DNA of 64,000 nt from an uncultured Gammaproteobacteria bacterium (GCA_947259915.1 CAMYOC010000044.1:62001-126000), one strand, 5' to 3'; counted from the first letter of the stretch, positions 43,915 through 53,642 are shown. Translations and numbers: made by a program. Notes: generated by a model not told the origin, from the letters alone.

Positions 43915-45435
43915 TTATTTCACGCCGTGGGTCAGCTTGTGGATGGGTTTGGCGAACACCAGCAGCAGCAGACCGGCGCCGACCGTGGTCAGGACAATCT
44001 GCAGATACAGACCCGGCATCTGGTCCACCGCGTCGGCCTTGAACTCACCGGCCAACAGTCCCGCGATCAGGTTGCCCAGTGACGCGGCGAGGAACCAGAT
44101 ACCCATCATCTGCCCGACAAAACGTTTTGGCGCCAGCTTGGTCACCGAGCTCAATCCCACCGGGCTCAGACACAGCTCACCAAAGGTGTGCAGCAGATAG
44201 GTCGTTACCAGCCAGGTCGGTGCCGCGCTGCCGCCGCCGGCTACCAGCTTGGCGGCGAAAAACATGACCAGGAAACCGGAACCCAGGATCATCAGACCCA
44301 GCGCGAACTTGGCCGGGATCGAGGGCTCCAGATGGCGTCGCGCCAGCCCAACCCAGGCGCTGGCAAACACCGGTGCGAACACGATGATGAACACCGCATT
44401 AAAGGATTGGAACCAGCCCGCGGGAACGGTGAAGTTGAATGCATCGATGACCCGGTCCGTGTACCGCTCGGCAAACAGGTTGAGCGAGGAGCCGGCCTGC
44501 TCGAACCCGGACCAGAACATGGCGGCGGCCAGGAACAGGATCAGGATCACGAACACCCTGCCCTTTTCAGTGCTGTCGAGACCGGCGAACCAAAACAGAT
44601 AGGTGAAGTACACGGTAGCCAGACCCAGGATCACCGCCGTGCCCCAGCCGGCCAGGGCGACCGGATCAAAGGTGATGGCACCGGTCAGGCCGAGCCCGAT
44701 CAACAGCACGATGGCCGCCACGCCGATCCACATGGCGATCCAGTGTTGGCGGTTCTCCTCCGGCGTGATCTCGTGGCCCTTCTCGTGGGCCTGGGGTTTA
44801 AGGCCCGCGTCGCCCAGATGGCTCGCGGTCAGCTTGAACTGGATCAGACCCAGCACCATGCCGACACCCGCAGCGGCAAACCCGTAGTGCCAGTTGACAC
44901 CTTCGCCCAGGGTGCTGCAGACCAGCGGCCCGATGGCGGCGCCGACATTGATGCCCATATAGAAGATGGTGAATCCGGCGTCGCGCCGGGCGCCGCCTTC
45001 CGGATAGAGGTCAGCGACGATCGCGCTGATATTCGGCTTGAGCAGACCGGTGCCCAGCACCACCAGCACCAGGCCGAGGAAGAAGGCCTGGGTCGATGGG
45101 ATGGCCAGCACGAAGTGGCCGCTGGCAATGATGATGCCGCCAAACCAGACGGCTTTTTGTGCGCCGAGCAGACGGTCGGCGATCCAGCCGCCAGGCAAGG
45201 CCACCAGATACACCGCTGCGGTATACAGCCCGTAGACCGCGGTGGCCGTCTCGTCGGAGAAACCCAGACCGCCCTCGCTGACGGCGTCGACCATAAACAG
45301 GACCAGCAGCGCACGCATGCCGTAATAACTGAACCGTTCCCACATCTCGGTAAAGAACAGGGTCATCAGGCCCCGGGGATGGGTGGGTGCTTTTGGGCCG
45401 GGCGTGACGGCCGGTTCGACGACGGTTTCGGTCAT
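43915..45435 (-). CDS. POT/PTR-family peptide:proton symporter
   Basis: 506 residues with 12-14 membrane helices, importing di- and tripeptides. The PTR2 signatures are there: TEMWERFSYYGMRALLVLF (with the ExxERFxYYG motif), GGWIADRLLG, and FTIFYMGINVGAAIGPL. C-terminal SPVGLSSVTKLAPKRFVGQMMG is also conserved. Residues for proton coupling (E and two aromatic positions in helix 1) are intact. It fits the products of the M2 dipeptidase. The gap to the M2 gene is 150 nt. Confidence 0.94.
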   Translation of the reverse strand: MTETVVEPAVTPGPKAPTHPRGLMTLFFTEMWERFSYYGMRALLVLFMVDAVSEGGLGFSDETATAVYGLYTAAVYLVALPGGWIADRLLGAQKAVWFGGIIIASGHFVLAIPSTQAFFLGLVLVVLGTGLLKPNISAIVADLYPEGGARRDAGFTIFYMGINVGAAIGPLVCSTLGEGVNWHYGFAAAGVGMVLGLIQFKLTASHLGDAGLKPQAHEKGHEITPEENRQHWIAMWIGVAAIVLLIGLGLTGAITFDPVALAGWGTAVILGLATVYFTYLFWFAGLDSTEKGRVFVILILFLAAAMFWSGFEQAGSSLNLFAERYTDRVIDAFNFTVPAGWFQSFNAVFIIVFAPVFASAWVGLARRHLEPSIPAKFALGLMILGSGFLVMFFAAKLVAGGGSAAPTWLVTTYLLHTFGELCLSPVGLSSVTKLAPKRFVGQMMGIWFLAASLGNLIAGLLAGEFKADAVDQMPGLYLQIVLTTVGAGLLLLVFAKPIHKLTHGVK

Positions 45436-45541
45436 GGAGGCGCTCCGCGCTCAGATCACAAAGGCGTACGGTTTACGGGCTCGGAGGCGCCGAGTCAAAT
45501 GTTCACTGCTTTGTTGCGCTGCACCCGGTGCAGGCGCGGGG

Positions 45542-47563
45542 TCACCCACCAGGATGGGCTCCGTCCGGGCATGGATTACGGTCCGTGGGCATGTAGCGCG
45601 CGAGAAAGGCCCCGAGTGTCTCGAAAAAAGCGATGCGGTTGGCCTCTTTGTGCAGGCCGTGCCCCTCGAAACGCCGCTCGAAGCTCTGAAATTCCTTGCC
45701 GTGTTTTTTCAGCTGACGGGTCAGCAGTCGGTAGTGTCGAATGTCGACCTGGCCGTCGATCTGGCCGTGCGCCACCAGCACCGGGGCGCGGATGCGTTCG
45801 ATGTGATTGACCGGCGACACATCGTCGAACAACTCCGGATTGGCTTCAGGTTCGCCGAACATCTCTCTGAAACGGCCCTCGGCCGAATCGGGGAGACGCC
45901 GCTTGTCGTTGCGATACAGTAGCTCGAGATCGCTGACCCCTGCATAGCTGATGCCCAGGCGATACAACTCCGGGGTCTTGATGAGGCCCATCAGGGCCGC
46001 GTAGCCTCCGTAGCTGGAGCCGAAGATTCCGATCTGCCCGGGATCGGCCCGACCGGTGCGCACGGCCCAGGCGACAGCGTCGCTGAGATCATCCTGCATC
46101 GCCAGACCCCACTGACCGTAACCGGCCAGTTCGAAAGCCTTGCCATAACCGCTGGAGCCACGGAAATTTACCTGCAGCACGGCATATCCGCGGCTGGCCA
46201 GGAACTGCACCACGGGGTTGAAGCCCCATCTGTCGCGGACGCCGAACGGCCCGCCGTGAGGCATCAGGATCATCGGCGCGATGCCGCGTTGGGCGTGCAC
46301 CGGCTTGGTGAAGTAGCCATGGAGGCGCAGACCATCCCGCGCCGAAAAGGTGACGGGTTCCATCGGCGCCATCTGTGACCTGTGTAGCCAGTCAGCCACG
46401 GCCACGACGAAACTGAGGCGTTTGCGTTCCGGTTCATAAAGATAGTAGGCGCCCGGGTCGCGATCGCTCGCGGCGTTGACCAGAAGGCGGGTTTTTTCCC
46501 TATCCCAGTCGACGATGCTGTTAAAGGTATCTGGTAACAGCCTGTTTAACTGCTGGTAGTGGCCCTGCCATTCAGCGTCGAGCACCACCCGTTGCGGCAG
46601 ATCAGCCATGTAGCTGATCTCGAGCGCGCGGCCCCGGGAGTCTTGCAGCAAGGCCCCGGAAACGTCATAGACCGGGTCCGCAACCACAGGGTGTCCGGCC
46701 TCCCCCGTTTCCGGATTTACACGGAAAAGTGCGATCCGATCGGTCTCTGGCGTAAGCACCCAAAGGTGTCGGCCATCTTCGTCAAAGCCCTGGAAGTCCG
46801 AGGAACCCGGCTCCAGTTCGTAAACAGTCTCCCAGGCTGCATCGGCCCCGGTCCGGTAACGCAGCGCCATACCGCCCGAGCCGTTATTCGATGTCACGGC
46901 CAGCGATGCACGGATCTGCTGATGCTGATCTGCGTACCAGGCGATCACTCCCGGTTCCGGATCGAGAACGCTGGTCAATTCGTTTCGCTCGGCATCGAGC
47001 CAGCCGGCGCCCGGAAAACGTCCGCCGCGCCCGCCCATCCAAAGGAGTACTTCGCCATTACGCCGGGCCGGGAACTGCGCCATCCGGTAATCTCCGGGTA
47101 TGGAAAGCAGGCTCGGCTCGCCCCCTTCCCGGCCGATGATGAACGGGCCCCGGGGCAAGGGCCGTGCGCGTGGATGATCCCGACCGGTCGTTATCCCATA
47201 CAGGATCGTCTGCGGAGACACCCACAGGTGGTAGTCCACATCGCTTACGGTGCGAAAGAGTCTCCGGGCCGGCTGCGATCCGTCCGTCGGCAGGATGACC
47301 AGATCGTCCGGACCGCCCACCCCACCTTTTCTCACGACGGCGGTCAGGGACTTACCGTCCGGCGACAGTTTGATGCTCTTGATGGCCGGACTGCGGAACA
47401 GGTCCTCGGCCGAAGGGGCGCAGAATGCCCCGGAGTCCGCCATCGAGATGCCTGTGGCGGACCATGCGCCGATCAGAATCGCCAATATGGTCCTCACGCA
47501 CTTCCAGACGAGGATGGGCTCCCCGTTCCCCGGTCTCGATCGTTCCCTTTCAGTGCCTCGCAT
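45542..47563 (-). CDS. S9-family serine peptidase, copy 1
   Basis: About 673 residues (start uncertain). Seven-bladed propeller in the first ~400 residues, then the alpha/beta hydrolase: PHGGPFGVRD, YGKAFELAGYGQWG, the nucleophile S517 in GSSYGGYAALMG, the acid in HGQIDGQVDI and histidine in FEGHGLHKEANR. ATG at 47563 gives a long N-terminal extension before the hydrophobic signal; GTG at 47497 gives a neat secretion signal and may be the real start. Secreted or periplasmic acyl-peptide hydrolase/dipeptidyl-peptidase-like enzyme. First in order of transcription is copy 3; this one is last. Confidence 0.87.
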   Translation of the reverse strand: MRGTERERSRPGNGEPILVWKCVRTILAILIGAWSATGISMADSGAFCAPSAEDLFRSPAIKSIKLSPDGKSLTAVVRKGGVGGPDDLVILPTDGSQPARRLFRTVSDVDYHLWVSPQTILYGITTGRDHPRARPLPRGPFIIGREGGEPSLLSIPGDYRMAQFPARRNGEVLLWMGGRGGRFPGAGWLDAERNELTSVLDPEPGVIAWYADQHQQIRASLAVTSNNGSGGMALRYRTGADAAWETVYELEPGSSDFQGFDEDGRHLWVLTPETDRIALFRVNPETGEAGHPVVADPVYDVSGALLQDSRGRALEISYMADLPQRVVLDAEWQGHYQQLNRLLPDTFNSIVDWDREKTRLLVNAASDRDPGAYYLYEPERKRLSFVVAVADWLHRSQMAPMEPVTFSARDGLRLHGYFTKPVHAQRGIAPMILMPHGGPFGVRDRWGFNPVVQFLASRGYAVLQVNFRGSSGYGKAFELAGYGQWGLAMQDDLSDAVAWAVRTGRADPGQIGIFGSSYGGYAALMGLIKTPELYRLGISYAGVSDLELLYRNDKRRLPDSAEGRFREMFGEPEANPELFDDVSPVNHIERIRAPVLVAHGQIDGQVDIRHYRLLTRQLKKHGKEFQSFERRFEGHGLHKEANRIAFFETLGAFLARYMPTDRNPCPDGAHPGG

Positions 47564-47594
47564 CCTGGTCGAGCTTAGCACTCTGCGCGAGCGT

Positions 47595-47693
47595 CTAATC
47601 AGTTGCAGCGACCCTCAGCGAGGCAGGATTCATGGCGGTGGGCATGTGTCGGGCCAGAAAGGCCTGCATCAACATGTACAGCTCGATAATGAA
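47595..47693 (-). pseudogene. Leftover C-terminal tail of a lost S9 peptidase copy
   Basis: Directly after the TAG of the next S9 gene, in the same frame, 32 codons read IIELYMLMQAFLARHMPT and NPASLRVAATD then TAG. They match the last residues of copy 3 (QIELYTAMQAFLARYMPSDL) and copy 2 (NIDLYSAMQGFLASNMPT). No start or upstream part is present, so this is a remnant. It probably records loss of a further tandem copy through recombination inside the conserved tail. Confidence 0.75.
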
Positions 47694-49853
47694 CTACTCG
47701 GCAGCGATGCTCTCTGGCGCCGGATTCATCGGCGTCGGCATGTTGCTCGCGAGAAAGCCCTGCATCGCCGAGTAGAGATCGATGTTGTGCTGCTCTTTGA
47801 CAAAGCCATGACCCTCGAAACGTATGACAAACGACTCGGGCGGGTTACCCGCGGACTTCAGCGCTCGCACCATAGGCCAGTGCTGCACATCGATATCCAC
47901 CAGCGAATCAAAATGCCCGTGGATCATCATCAGCGGTGCATCGATATCGTCCGCCAGATCGATGGGCGAGTTCTTCCTTGGCTCATGCTCAGGATCCGCC
48001 GGCGCGGCAACATACCGGTCCCAACGGTTACCCGTCCAGTCCGGGAAGCCACCGGGCTTCCATGGTCGGGTCTGGTCGCGACGGAAGCGCGGCAGGTTTG
48101 AGACAGCGGCATAACTGATGCCTGTTCTAAACAAATCTGGCGTTTCAGCCAGGCCCATCAGCGCGGCGTAGCCGCCGTATCCTGCGCCGTAGATACCGAC
48201 GTTGTCAGGATCCGCGATCCCCTGTTTTACCGCCCAGGCGACCGCGTCGCTCAGATCGTCCTGCATCTCTTCCCCCAGGCGCCCGAATCCGGCGGCCTCG
48301 AAGGCATAGCCATAGCCGCCGGAGCCCCGGTAGTTGACCTGCAAGACCTGATAGCCGCGGCTGGCGAGGAACTGCACTTCTGCGTTGAATCGCCAGCGAT
48401 CCCGTACCGCGAACGGGCCGTCATGGACACGGACGATCAGCGGCGCGGTCTCGTCTGTATGACCGGCCGGGCGTGTCAGATAGCCACGCAGCATAAGCCC
48501 GTCACGGGCCTTGAATTCGATCGGTTCCATCGCGCTCAACCGCGACCGGTCAAGCCACGGCCGCGTGTCGAGCATCTTGCTGAGTTCGCCTGTGTCGCGC
48601 TCGAAGAGATAGTAGCTGCCAGGCTCGCGATCGCTCCATGCATGGACGATGAATCTTTGCCATTCATCATCCCAGCTGACGATGTCGTTCTGCGTCCCGG
48701 GCAGGCCCTTGTCGATCGCCGCCTGCAGTGCCGGACCGTCGTCGTGCAGAAAAATCTTGCCTTGGGTGTCAGTGGCGTACTGGAAATACAGGGGCGTGCC
48801 GTCACGCGCCCGCACCAACCGGCTGGCAAGTCCGCCCACATCAAATACCGGATCCTGATGGATGGGCGCCCCGAAATCGCCGTCATCGGGATCGAGCTTG
48901 TATAGCGCCATCCGGTCGCTGTTTACCCGCGCCGAGACCCACAGATGCTGGTTATCGCGATCAAAACCATGGACCTGGACGACGTTGGCATCTTCGAAGG
49001 TCATCACGCTGCGCCAGTCCGCGTCTTCCGACTCGCGATAGTAGAGGTCGTAACGCAGATCATCGCGCACTTCGCCACGACCGATGGCTGCGCGCACCTG
49101 TCCACGGTGATCCGCGAACCAGTCGGTAAAGTTCATGCGGCCCCTGCTGATTGTGGTCAGCCAGCCGTTACGGAGGTTGAGCCTGCGCACCGCAGGGAAC
49201 ATGGCCGCTTCATATTCCTGGATCAGCGCGTGGTCGGGGTCGCTCGGTACCCCATCCAGGTAGCCATAAGCGTCGCCGAAGGCGTAGGGTTCTGTTCCGC
49301 TGGTCAAAGCCCAGTTGTAAGTCCCGCCGTATCTGTAGGCGTCGGCCGGGCCGTTCATCCCCCAGTCATTACCGAGCCGGTTGAAGGGCATGCCCACCGC
49401 CTGCGTATCCGTACCGTCCGCACGGATCGTAAAAAGCGCCAGATAGGCCAGGCTCCCGCGATGGGTGTCTTCGTAGCCGCGATCCACGCGGTAGATCAGG
49501 CGCCCGTCCCGGCTCCATTCGTGCCAGCGAACTTCTCCTTGTTTGGAGTCGGTGATCACGCGTGGAGCGTCCCAGTCGCCGACTTGGGTGATCACGATGT
49601 TCCGAGCGTCAGGAAACTTGTCCGTGCGGGAGATCATCGACACATGTCGACCGTCGGGAGAAACCTGCACGACCGGAAGCCTCTCGCCGCCGAGTCGGGT
49701 CTCGCGGACCGGCGACGCGCCGGCGGGCTTTGCAGTGACCGGGTTGCGGAAGAAGTCCGCGACCGGGATCGATGAGGTCTCAGCGGCGCCGGCCGGCCAG
49801 GAAACCGACAGCATGAGCACGCCTGCGACCAGGAAAAGGGGGCGTAAGGTCAT
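47694..49853 (-). CDS. S9-family peptidase homologue lacking the catalytic serine, copy 2
   Basis: 719 residues with signal peptide (cleavage near AGAAET, residue 24), propeller domain and alpha/beta hydrolase domain. Where copies 1 and 3 have G-x-S-Y-G-G, this one reads GIYGAGYGGYAALMG: the nucleophile is Gly558 (codon GGA at 48180-48182). The acid (HGHFDSLVDI) and histidine (FEGHGFVKEQ) remain. The fold looks intact with no stop or frameshift, so this is a likely pseudoenzyme instead of a decayed gene, perhaps binding peptides. It also has an insertion around residues 130-200 rich in Tyr/Gly. Confidence 0.88.
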   Translation of the reverse strand: MTLRPLFLVAGVLMLSVSWPAGAAETSSIPVADFFRNPVTAKPAGASPVRETRLGGERLPVVQVSPDGRHVSMISRTDKFPDARNIVITQVGDWDAPRVITDSKQGEVRWHEWSRDGRLIYRVDRGYEDTHRGSLAYLALFTIRADGTDTQAVGMPFNRLGNDWGMNGPADAYRYGGTYNWALTSGTEPYAFGDAYGYLDGVPSDPDHALIQEYEAAMFPAVRRLNLRNGWLTTISRGRMNFTDWFADHRGQVRAAIGRGEVRDDLRYDLYYRESEDADWRSVMTFEDANVVQVHGFDRDNQHLWVSARVNSDRMALYKLDPDDGDFGAPIHQDPVFDVGGLASRLVRARDGTPLYFQYATDTQGKIFLHDDGPALQAAIDKGLPGTQNDIVSWDDEWQRFIVHAWSDREPGSYYLFERDTGELSKMLDTRPWLDRSRLSAMEPIEFKARDGLMLRGYLTRPAGHTDETAPLIVRVHDGPFAVRDRWRFNAEVQFLASRGYQVLQVNYRGSGGYGYAFEAAGFGRLGEEMQDDLSDAVAWAVKQGIADPDNVGIYGAGYGGYAALMGLAETPDLFRTGISYAAVSNLPRFRRDQTRPWKPGGFPDWTGNRWDRYVAAPADPEHEPRKNSPIDLADDIDAPLMMIHGHFDSLVDIDVQHWPMVRALKSAGNPPESFVIRFEGHGFVKEQHNIDLYSAMQGFLASNMPTPMNPAPESIAAE

Positions 49854-49995
49854 CGTCAGAATCCTCCGGCATCAAGGCACTCGTCATAAAGACCATAGGC
49901 CTGCCAGTGCGCTGTAGCAACCATATTTAGCATGAGTGGCCTTCAACTTAAGGCAAACGATGCTTCGATCTGGCCCAGCGATTGGATTCGGATCA

Positions 49996-52083
49996 TCAAC
50001 GAGTATCCGCGACGCTCAAAGGCGCAGGATTCAGATCCGACGGCATGTATCGAGCCAGAAAGGCCTGCATCGCCGTGTACAGCTCGATCTGGTTCTGCTC
50101 CTTGAAGAAGCCGTGGCCCTCGTGACGTTTGACCAGGGCCTCGTAGGTCTTGTTCTCGGCTATGAGCGCGCGGATCAACGGCCGGTACTGGCCATCGATA
50201 TCGACCCTGGGATCGAGACGGCCGTGAACCACCATCACCGGTGCTTCGATGCGCTCGACGAAATTGATCGGCGAGGTGTCATGGAGCCGATCGGCATCTG
50301 CTTTCGGGTCGCCAATGTGCGCGACCCACCAGTTGCGGAACCAGTCCTGGATGCCCTCCACGCGTCTTGTTTGCGTGTCGTAGCGATAGAGCCGTGGCAG
50401 GTCCACGACGCCCACATAGTTGATGCCCACACGATATAGCTCAGGCGTTTTCACCAGACCCATCATGGTGGCGTAACCGCCATAGCTGGCGCCGTAGATG
50501 CCGATGTTCTTCGGGTCGGCGATGCCCTCCTCGATCGCCCATTTCACTGCGTCGGTCAGATCGTCCTGCATCTCCAGACCCCAGCGTTTGAAACCAGCAG
50601 CTTCGAATCCAAACCCGTAGCCGCCGGAACCCCGGTAGTTGACCTGCAGCACAGCATAGCCGCGGCTGGCGAGAAACTGGACCTCTGGATTGAAGCCCCA
50701 GATATCCCTGATACCAAAGGGCCCGCCGTGGGGATGGACGATCAACGGCACGGCGCCTTTCGCTGCTCCCGCCGGTCGGGTCAGATAGCCGTGGATTTGA
50801 ATTCCATCGCGGGCTTTAAAGGCGATGGGCTCCATCGCGCTCATCCTGGCGGGATCCAGCCAGGGTTTCGGTGCGAGTATTTCCTTCAGGCTGCCGGCTT
50901 CGCGGTCGAACAGATAGTAGGTGCCGGGATCCCGGTCGCTCCAGGCACGGACGATGAATCTCGCCCAGCGCTCGTCCCAGTCGACAAAGTCATTGTATGT
51001 ATCGGGTAGTGCGCCATCGATGGTGTTTTGCAGGGTCCGCCAGCCTTCGTTCAAAAAGATCTTGCGGCGCGTGTCCGCGGCGTATTCCAGATACAGCGGC
51101 GTCCCGTCCCGGGCGCTGACAAAGCGGGCAGTCACCTCATTCCAGCCGTATTCGAGTCCGGCCAGATCGTAAACCCGATCTGCGGCGATCACGGGCCCCA
51201 TTTCGCCGGATGTCGGGTCCAGTCGATAGAGGGCGAGCCGGTCATCATCGACCCGCGCCGATACCCACAGGTGTTTGTTGTCCGTATCGAAGCCGTGAAC
51301 CTGGATCAGGCTGCGGTCATCGAAGGTATGCACGGTCTGCCAGGCTGAATCTTCGTCCTTCCGATAAGAGAGCTCGTACTCCATATCGTCGCGAACCGCG
51401 CCGCGACCGATAGCTGCCCGCACGTTGCCGGAATTGTCGGCAATCCACTGTTGGTAGACGCTCGCTCCGTTCGCGGCCGGCGCCATCCGGCCGTTATGGA
51501 CGTTGAGGCGATAGGCGTCCGGAAACATGAACGAATCCGCTTTGCCGACGAGCACGTGATCAGGATCGCCTGGCAGATCATCAAGAAACCAGAGGTCTTC
51601 TCTGAGTCCGCCCACAGTGACACGGTTGGAGCTGCTCAGGATGCCGCGGGATCGGCGGTCATCATTGGCAAAGGGTTCGTGCAGGGTGCGTCCATCCTTG
51701 CCGTCGTGGCGCACGGAATAGAAGCCGACGTATTCGAAGCCGCGATTGACGTTGTCATAGTCGCGATCGACTTTGAAAAACAGCCGACCGTCCCGGCCCC
51801 AGTCATACCAGCGGATCTCCTCGTCTTTGTAGGACGTCACCAGACGCGCCTCGTCCCACTTGCCAACTTCCATCACCACCAGATTGCGAGCGGCGGGAAA
51901 TTTCTCGGTCCGGGTGATCGCGGCGATGTAGTGGCCGTCGGGGGAGATCTGCACGTCGTCGAACCTGGGATTGCGGAAGAAATCTTCCAGCGGCGTCTGT
52001 GCCGGTTCGGCGCCGGACAGCGTTGGCGAAACCAGCAAGAACAGAAGGATGGAGATCAAACCGCTGGTCATGTGCATGGGCAA
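49996..52083 (-). CDS. S9-family serine peptidase, copy 3
   Basis: 695 residues. Signal peptide with ILLFLLVSPTLSGAEP, cut near residue 25; beta-propeller to about residue 410; hydrolase domain with HPHGGPFGIRDIWG, nucleophile S533 in GASYGGYATMMG, acid in HGRLDPRVDI and histidine in HEGHGFFKEQN. All three catalytic residues are present. ATG codons at 52083, 52077 and 52071 are all possible. It lies 142 nt upstream of copy 2 in the direction of transcription and is closer to copy 2 in the propeller than copy 1 is. Confidence 0.93.
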   Translation of the reverse strand: MPMHMTSGLISILLFLLVSPTLSGAEPAQTPLEDFFRNPRFDDVQISPDGHYIAAITRTEKFPAARNLVVMEVGKWDEARLVTSYKDEEIRWYDWGRDGRLFFKVDRDYDNVNRGFEYVGFYSVRHDGKDGRTLHEPFANDDRRSRGILSSSNRVTVGGLREDLWFLDDLPGDPDHVLVGKADSFMFPDAYRLNVHNGRMAPAANGASVYQQWIADNSGNVRAAIGRGAVRDDMEYELSYRKDEDSAWQTVHTFDDRSLIQVHGFDTDNKHLWVSARVDDDRLALYRLDPTSGEMGPVIAADRVYDLAGLEYGWNEVTARFVSARDGTPLYLEYAADTRRKIFLNEGWRTLQNTIDGALPDTYNDFVDWDERWARFIVRAWSDRDPGTYYLFDREAGSLKEILAPKPWLDPARMSAMEPIAFKARDGIQIHGYLTRPAGAAKGAVPLIVHPHGGPFGIRDIWGFNPEVQFLASRGYAVLQVNYRGSGGYGFGFEAAGFKRWGLEMQDDLTDAVKWAIEEGIADPKNIGIYGASYGGYATMMGLVKTPELYRVGINYVGVVDLPRLYRYDTQTRRVEGIQDWFRNWWVAHIGDPKADADRLHDTSPINFVERIEAPVMVVHGRLDPRVDIDGQYRPLIRALIAENKTYEALVKRHEGHGFFKEQNQIELYTAMQAFLARYMPSDLNPAPLSVADTR

Positions 52084-52191
52084 ACGTCCTTGAAGCCGGG
52101 AGCAGATTTCAAAGATAGAGCCCGCTGATGGTCAAAATCAACCATTGACAGCAGAAATTATCTCCTCTGGGGCGCCTGGCCTTGCAGAGAC

Positions 52192-52962
52192 TCAGCCGTT
52201 TTGCTGGGACTCGACCTCGCGATGGCCCGGGACCATGATCCGGGCCATGATGATGCCGCCTTCATAGAGCAGATAGACCGGTATGGCCAGCAGGGTCTGG
52301 GAGATGACATCGGGCGGGGTCAGGAACATGCCGACAACAAAGGCGCCGAGCAGCACGTAGGCCCGGTGGGAGGCGAGCCTGGCCGGCGTGGTGAAGCCGG
52401 CCCAGACCATCAGCACCGTGGCGATAGGGACTTCAAATGCAATGCCAAAAGCGAAGAACAGTGTGAGGACGAAATCCAGATAGGCGTTGATATCGGTCAT
52501 CACCGCTACGCCCTCCGGCGCCACCGCGGTAAAAAAGCCGAACATCAGCGGGAACACCAGATAGTAAGCAAAGGCGACGCCGGCATAAAACAGGATGGCG
52601 CTGGTCATCACCAGCGGCACCGCCATGCGTTTTTCCTGCTGATAAAGACCCGGCGCCACAAATGCCCAGATCTGATAGAAGATCCATGGCACTGAAATAA
52701 AGATCGCGGTGACCAGCGCGGTCTTGAAGGGAGTCAGGAAGGGCGAGGCCACCTGGGTGGCGATCATGCTGGTGCCCTCGGGCAGCTGCGCCATCAGTGG
52801 ATTGGCAACGAGCTCGAACAGGCGGTCGGCGAAGGGTGCGAGAGCCAGAAATACCAGCAGGATGCCTGCCGCGACACGCAACAGGCGGGTCCGCAGCTCG
52901 ATCAGATGCGACAGCAGGCTCGCTTCGGCCAGCGGTTTATCAGAACCGGGTTCCTGGCTCAC
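52192..52962 (-). CDS. tatC: Sec-independent protein translocase subunit TatC
   Basis: Six-helix receptor for twin-arginine signals, 256 residues. SLLSHLIELRTRLLR at the start, SPFLTPFKTALVTAIF and VPWIFYQIWAFVAPGLYQQEKR (the first loop with the signal-binding glutamate), then FGIAFEVPIATVLMVW and LTPPDVISQTLLAIPVYLLYE are the conserved elements. It overlaps the end of tatB by 23 nt. SoxC, SoxY, SoxB and the TakP-like protein in this window carry RR signals and are its likely clients. Confidence 0.97.
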   Translation of the reverse strand: MSQEPGSDKPLAEASLLSHLIELRTRLLRVAAGILLVFLALAPFADRLFELVANPLMAQLPEGTSMIATQVASPFLTPFKTALVTAIFISVPWIFYQIWAFVAPGLYQQEKRMAVPLVMTSAILFYAGVAFAYYLVFPLMFGFFTAVAPEGVAVMTDINAYLDFVLTLFFAFGIAFEVPIATVLMVWAGFTTPARLASHRAYVLLGAFVVGMFLTPPDVISQTLLAIPVYLLYEGGIIMARIMVPGHREVESQQNG

Positions 52963-53302
52963 TGCTCTGCTCTGTTGCTGTGGTATGGGTGTCGTCGGCC
53001 TCGGGCACCGGCGCCGCGTCGCTCGGCGGCGTGACGTTGGCTGGCTCGACGGGTTTGGCTGGCTCGGCTGGTTCGGCGGCCGCTGGTGTCTGAGACGGTT
53101 TGGGTTTTGCGGCAGTGCCGGAGAGGTCGGGCATCTCCGCGACTTCGCGCTCGATCTGGACGCGGAGATTCCGTGCCACCGACCGCGCCCGTCCCATCCA
53201 GCGGCCCAGCGAACGGACCAGACCGGGCAGCTTGTCGGGCCCCAGCACCAGCAGCGCCAGGGTCATGATAAAAGTCAGTTCCCAGAATCCGACGTCGAAC
53301 AC
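52940..53302 (-). CDS. tatB: Sec-independent protein translocase protein TatB
   Basis: 120 residues: one N-terminal helix (MFDVGFWELTFIMTLALLVLGP), the GPDKLP hinge, an amphipathic helix with LGRWMGRARS and a Pro/Ala-rich tail from about residue 70. Forms the TatBC signal-receptor complex. It starts 16 nt after tatA and overlaps tatC. Confidence 0.95.
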   Translation of the reverse strand: MFDVGFWELTFIMTLALLVLGPDKLPGLVRSLGRWMGRARSVARNLRVQIEREVAEMPDLSGTAAKPKPSQTPAAAEPAEPAKPVEPANVTPPSDAAPVPEADDTHTTATEQSSEPGTRF

Positions 53303-53318
53303 GGTTCAGATACCGTGT

Positions 53319-53567
53319 TCAACCCTGGCCGGAGGAGTGCTTTTCCGAAGCCTTGTTCTCGGCGAAATCCGCATCGGGCTGGCTTTCACTGCCGGGAATC
53401 TGTTTCTTGTCCTGCTCGGCTTCACCCTCGTCCATGGACTTGCGGAAGCTCTTTACCGCGCCGCCCAGATCCGAACCGATCGAGCGCAGACGCTTGGTGC
53501 CGAAGATCAGCACCACGATCAGCAGGATGATCAGCAGTTGCCAGAGACTGATACCACCAAAACCCAT
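53319..53567 (-). CDS. tatA: Sec-independent protein translocase protein TatA
   Basis: 82 residues, the pore-forming component. Membrane helix [17 protein letters not shown], hinge FGTKRL, amphipathic helix [16 protein letters not shown] and an acidic, hydrophilic tail. Start at 53567 is set by GGAGGAAACGG upstream; the longer frame has no such site. First gene of tatABC, 75 nt downstream of dtd. Confidence 0.95.
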   Translation of the reverse strand: MGFGGISLWQLLIILLIVVLIFGTKRLRSIGSDLGGAVKSFRKSMDEGEAEQDKKQIPGSESQPDADFAENKASEKHSSGQG

Positions 53568-53642
53568 TGCCGTTTCCTCCGCGGCTGCCGGCCGCATTGC
53601 ATACCAAGACGTTCAATCATACGCCAAAGCCCGGGCCGCGCA

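Noticed and set aside
45515-45540. Short CTGCAC/GTGCAG hairpin after S9 copy 1
   Set aside because: Only a 6-bp stem, no T-run.
44188-45810. 540-codon plus-strand frame
   Set aside because: Antisense to the POT carrier gene and S9 copy 1, both certain.
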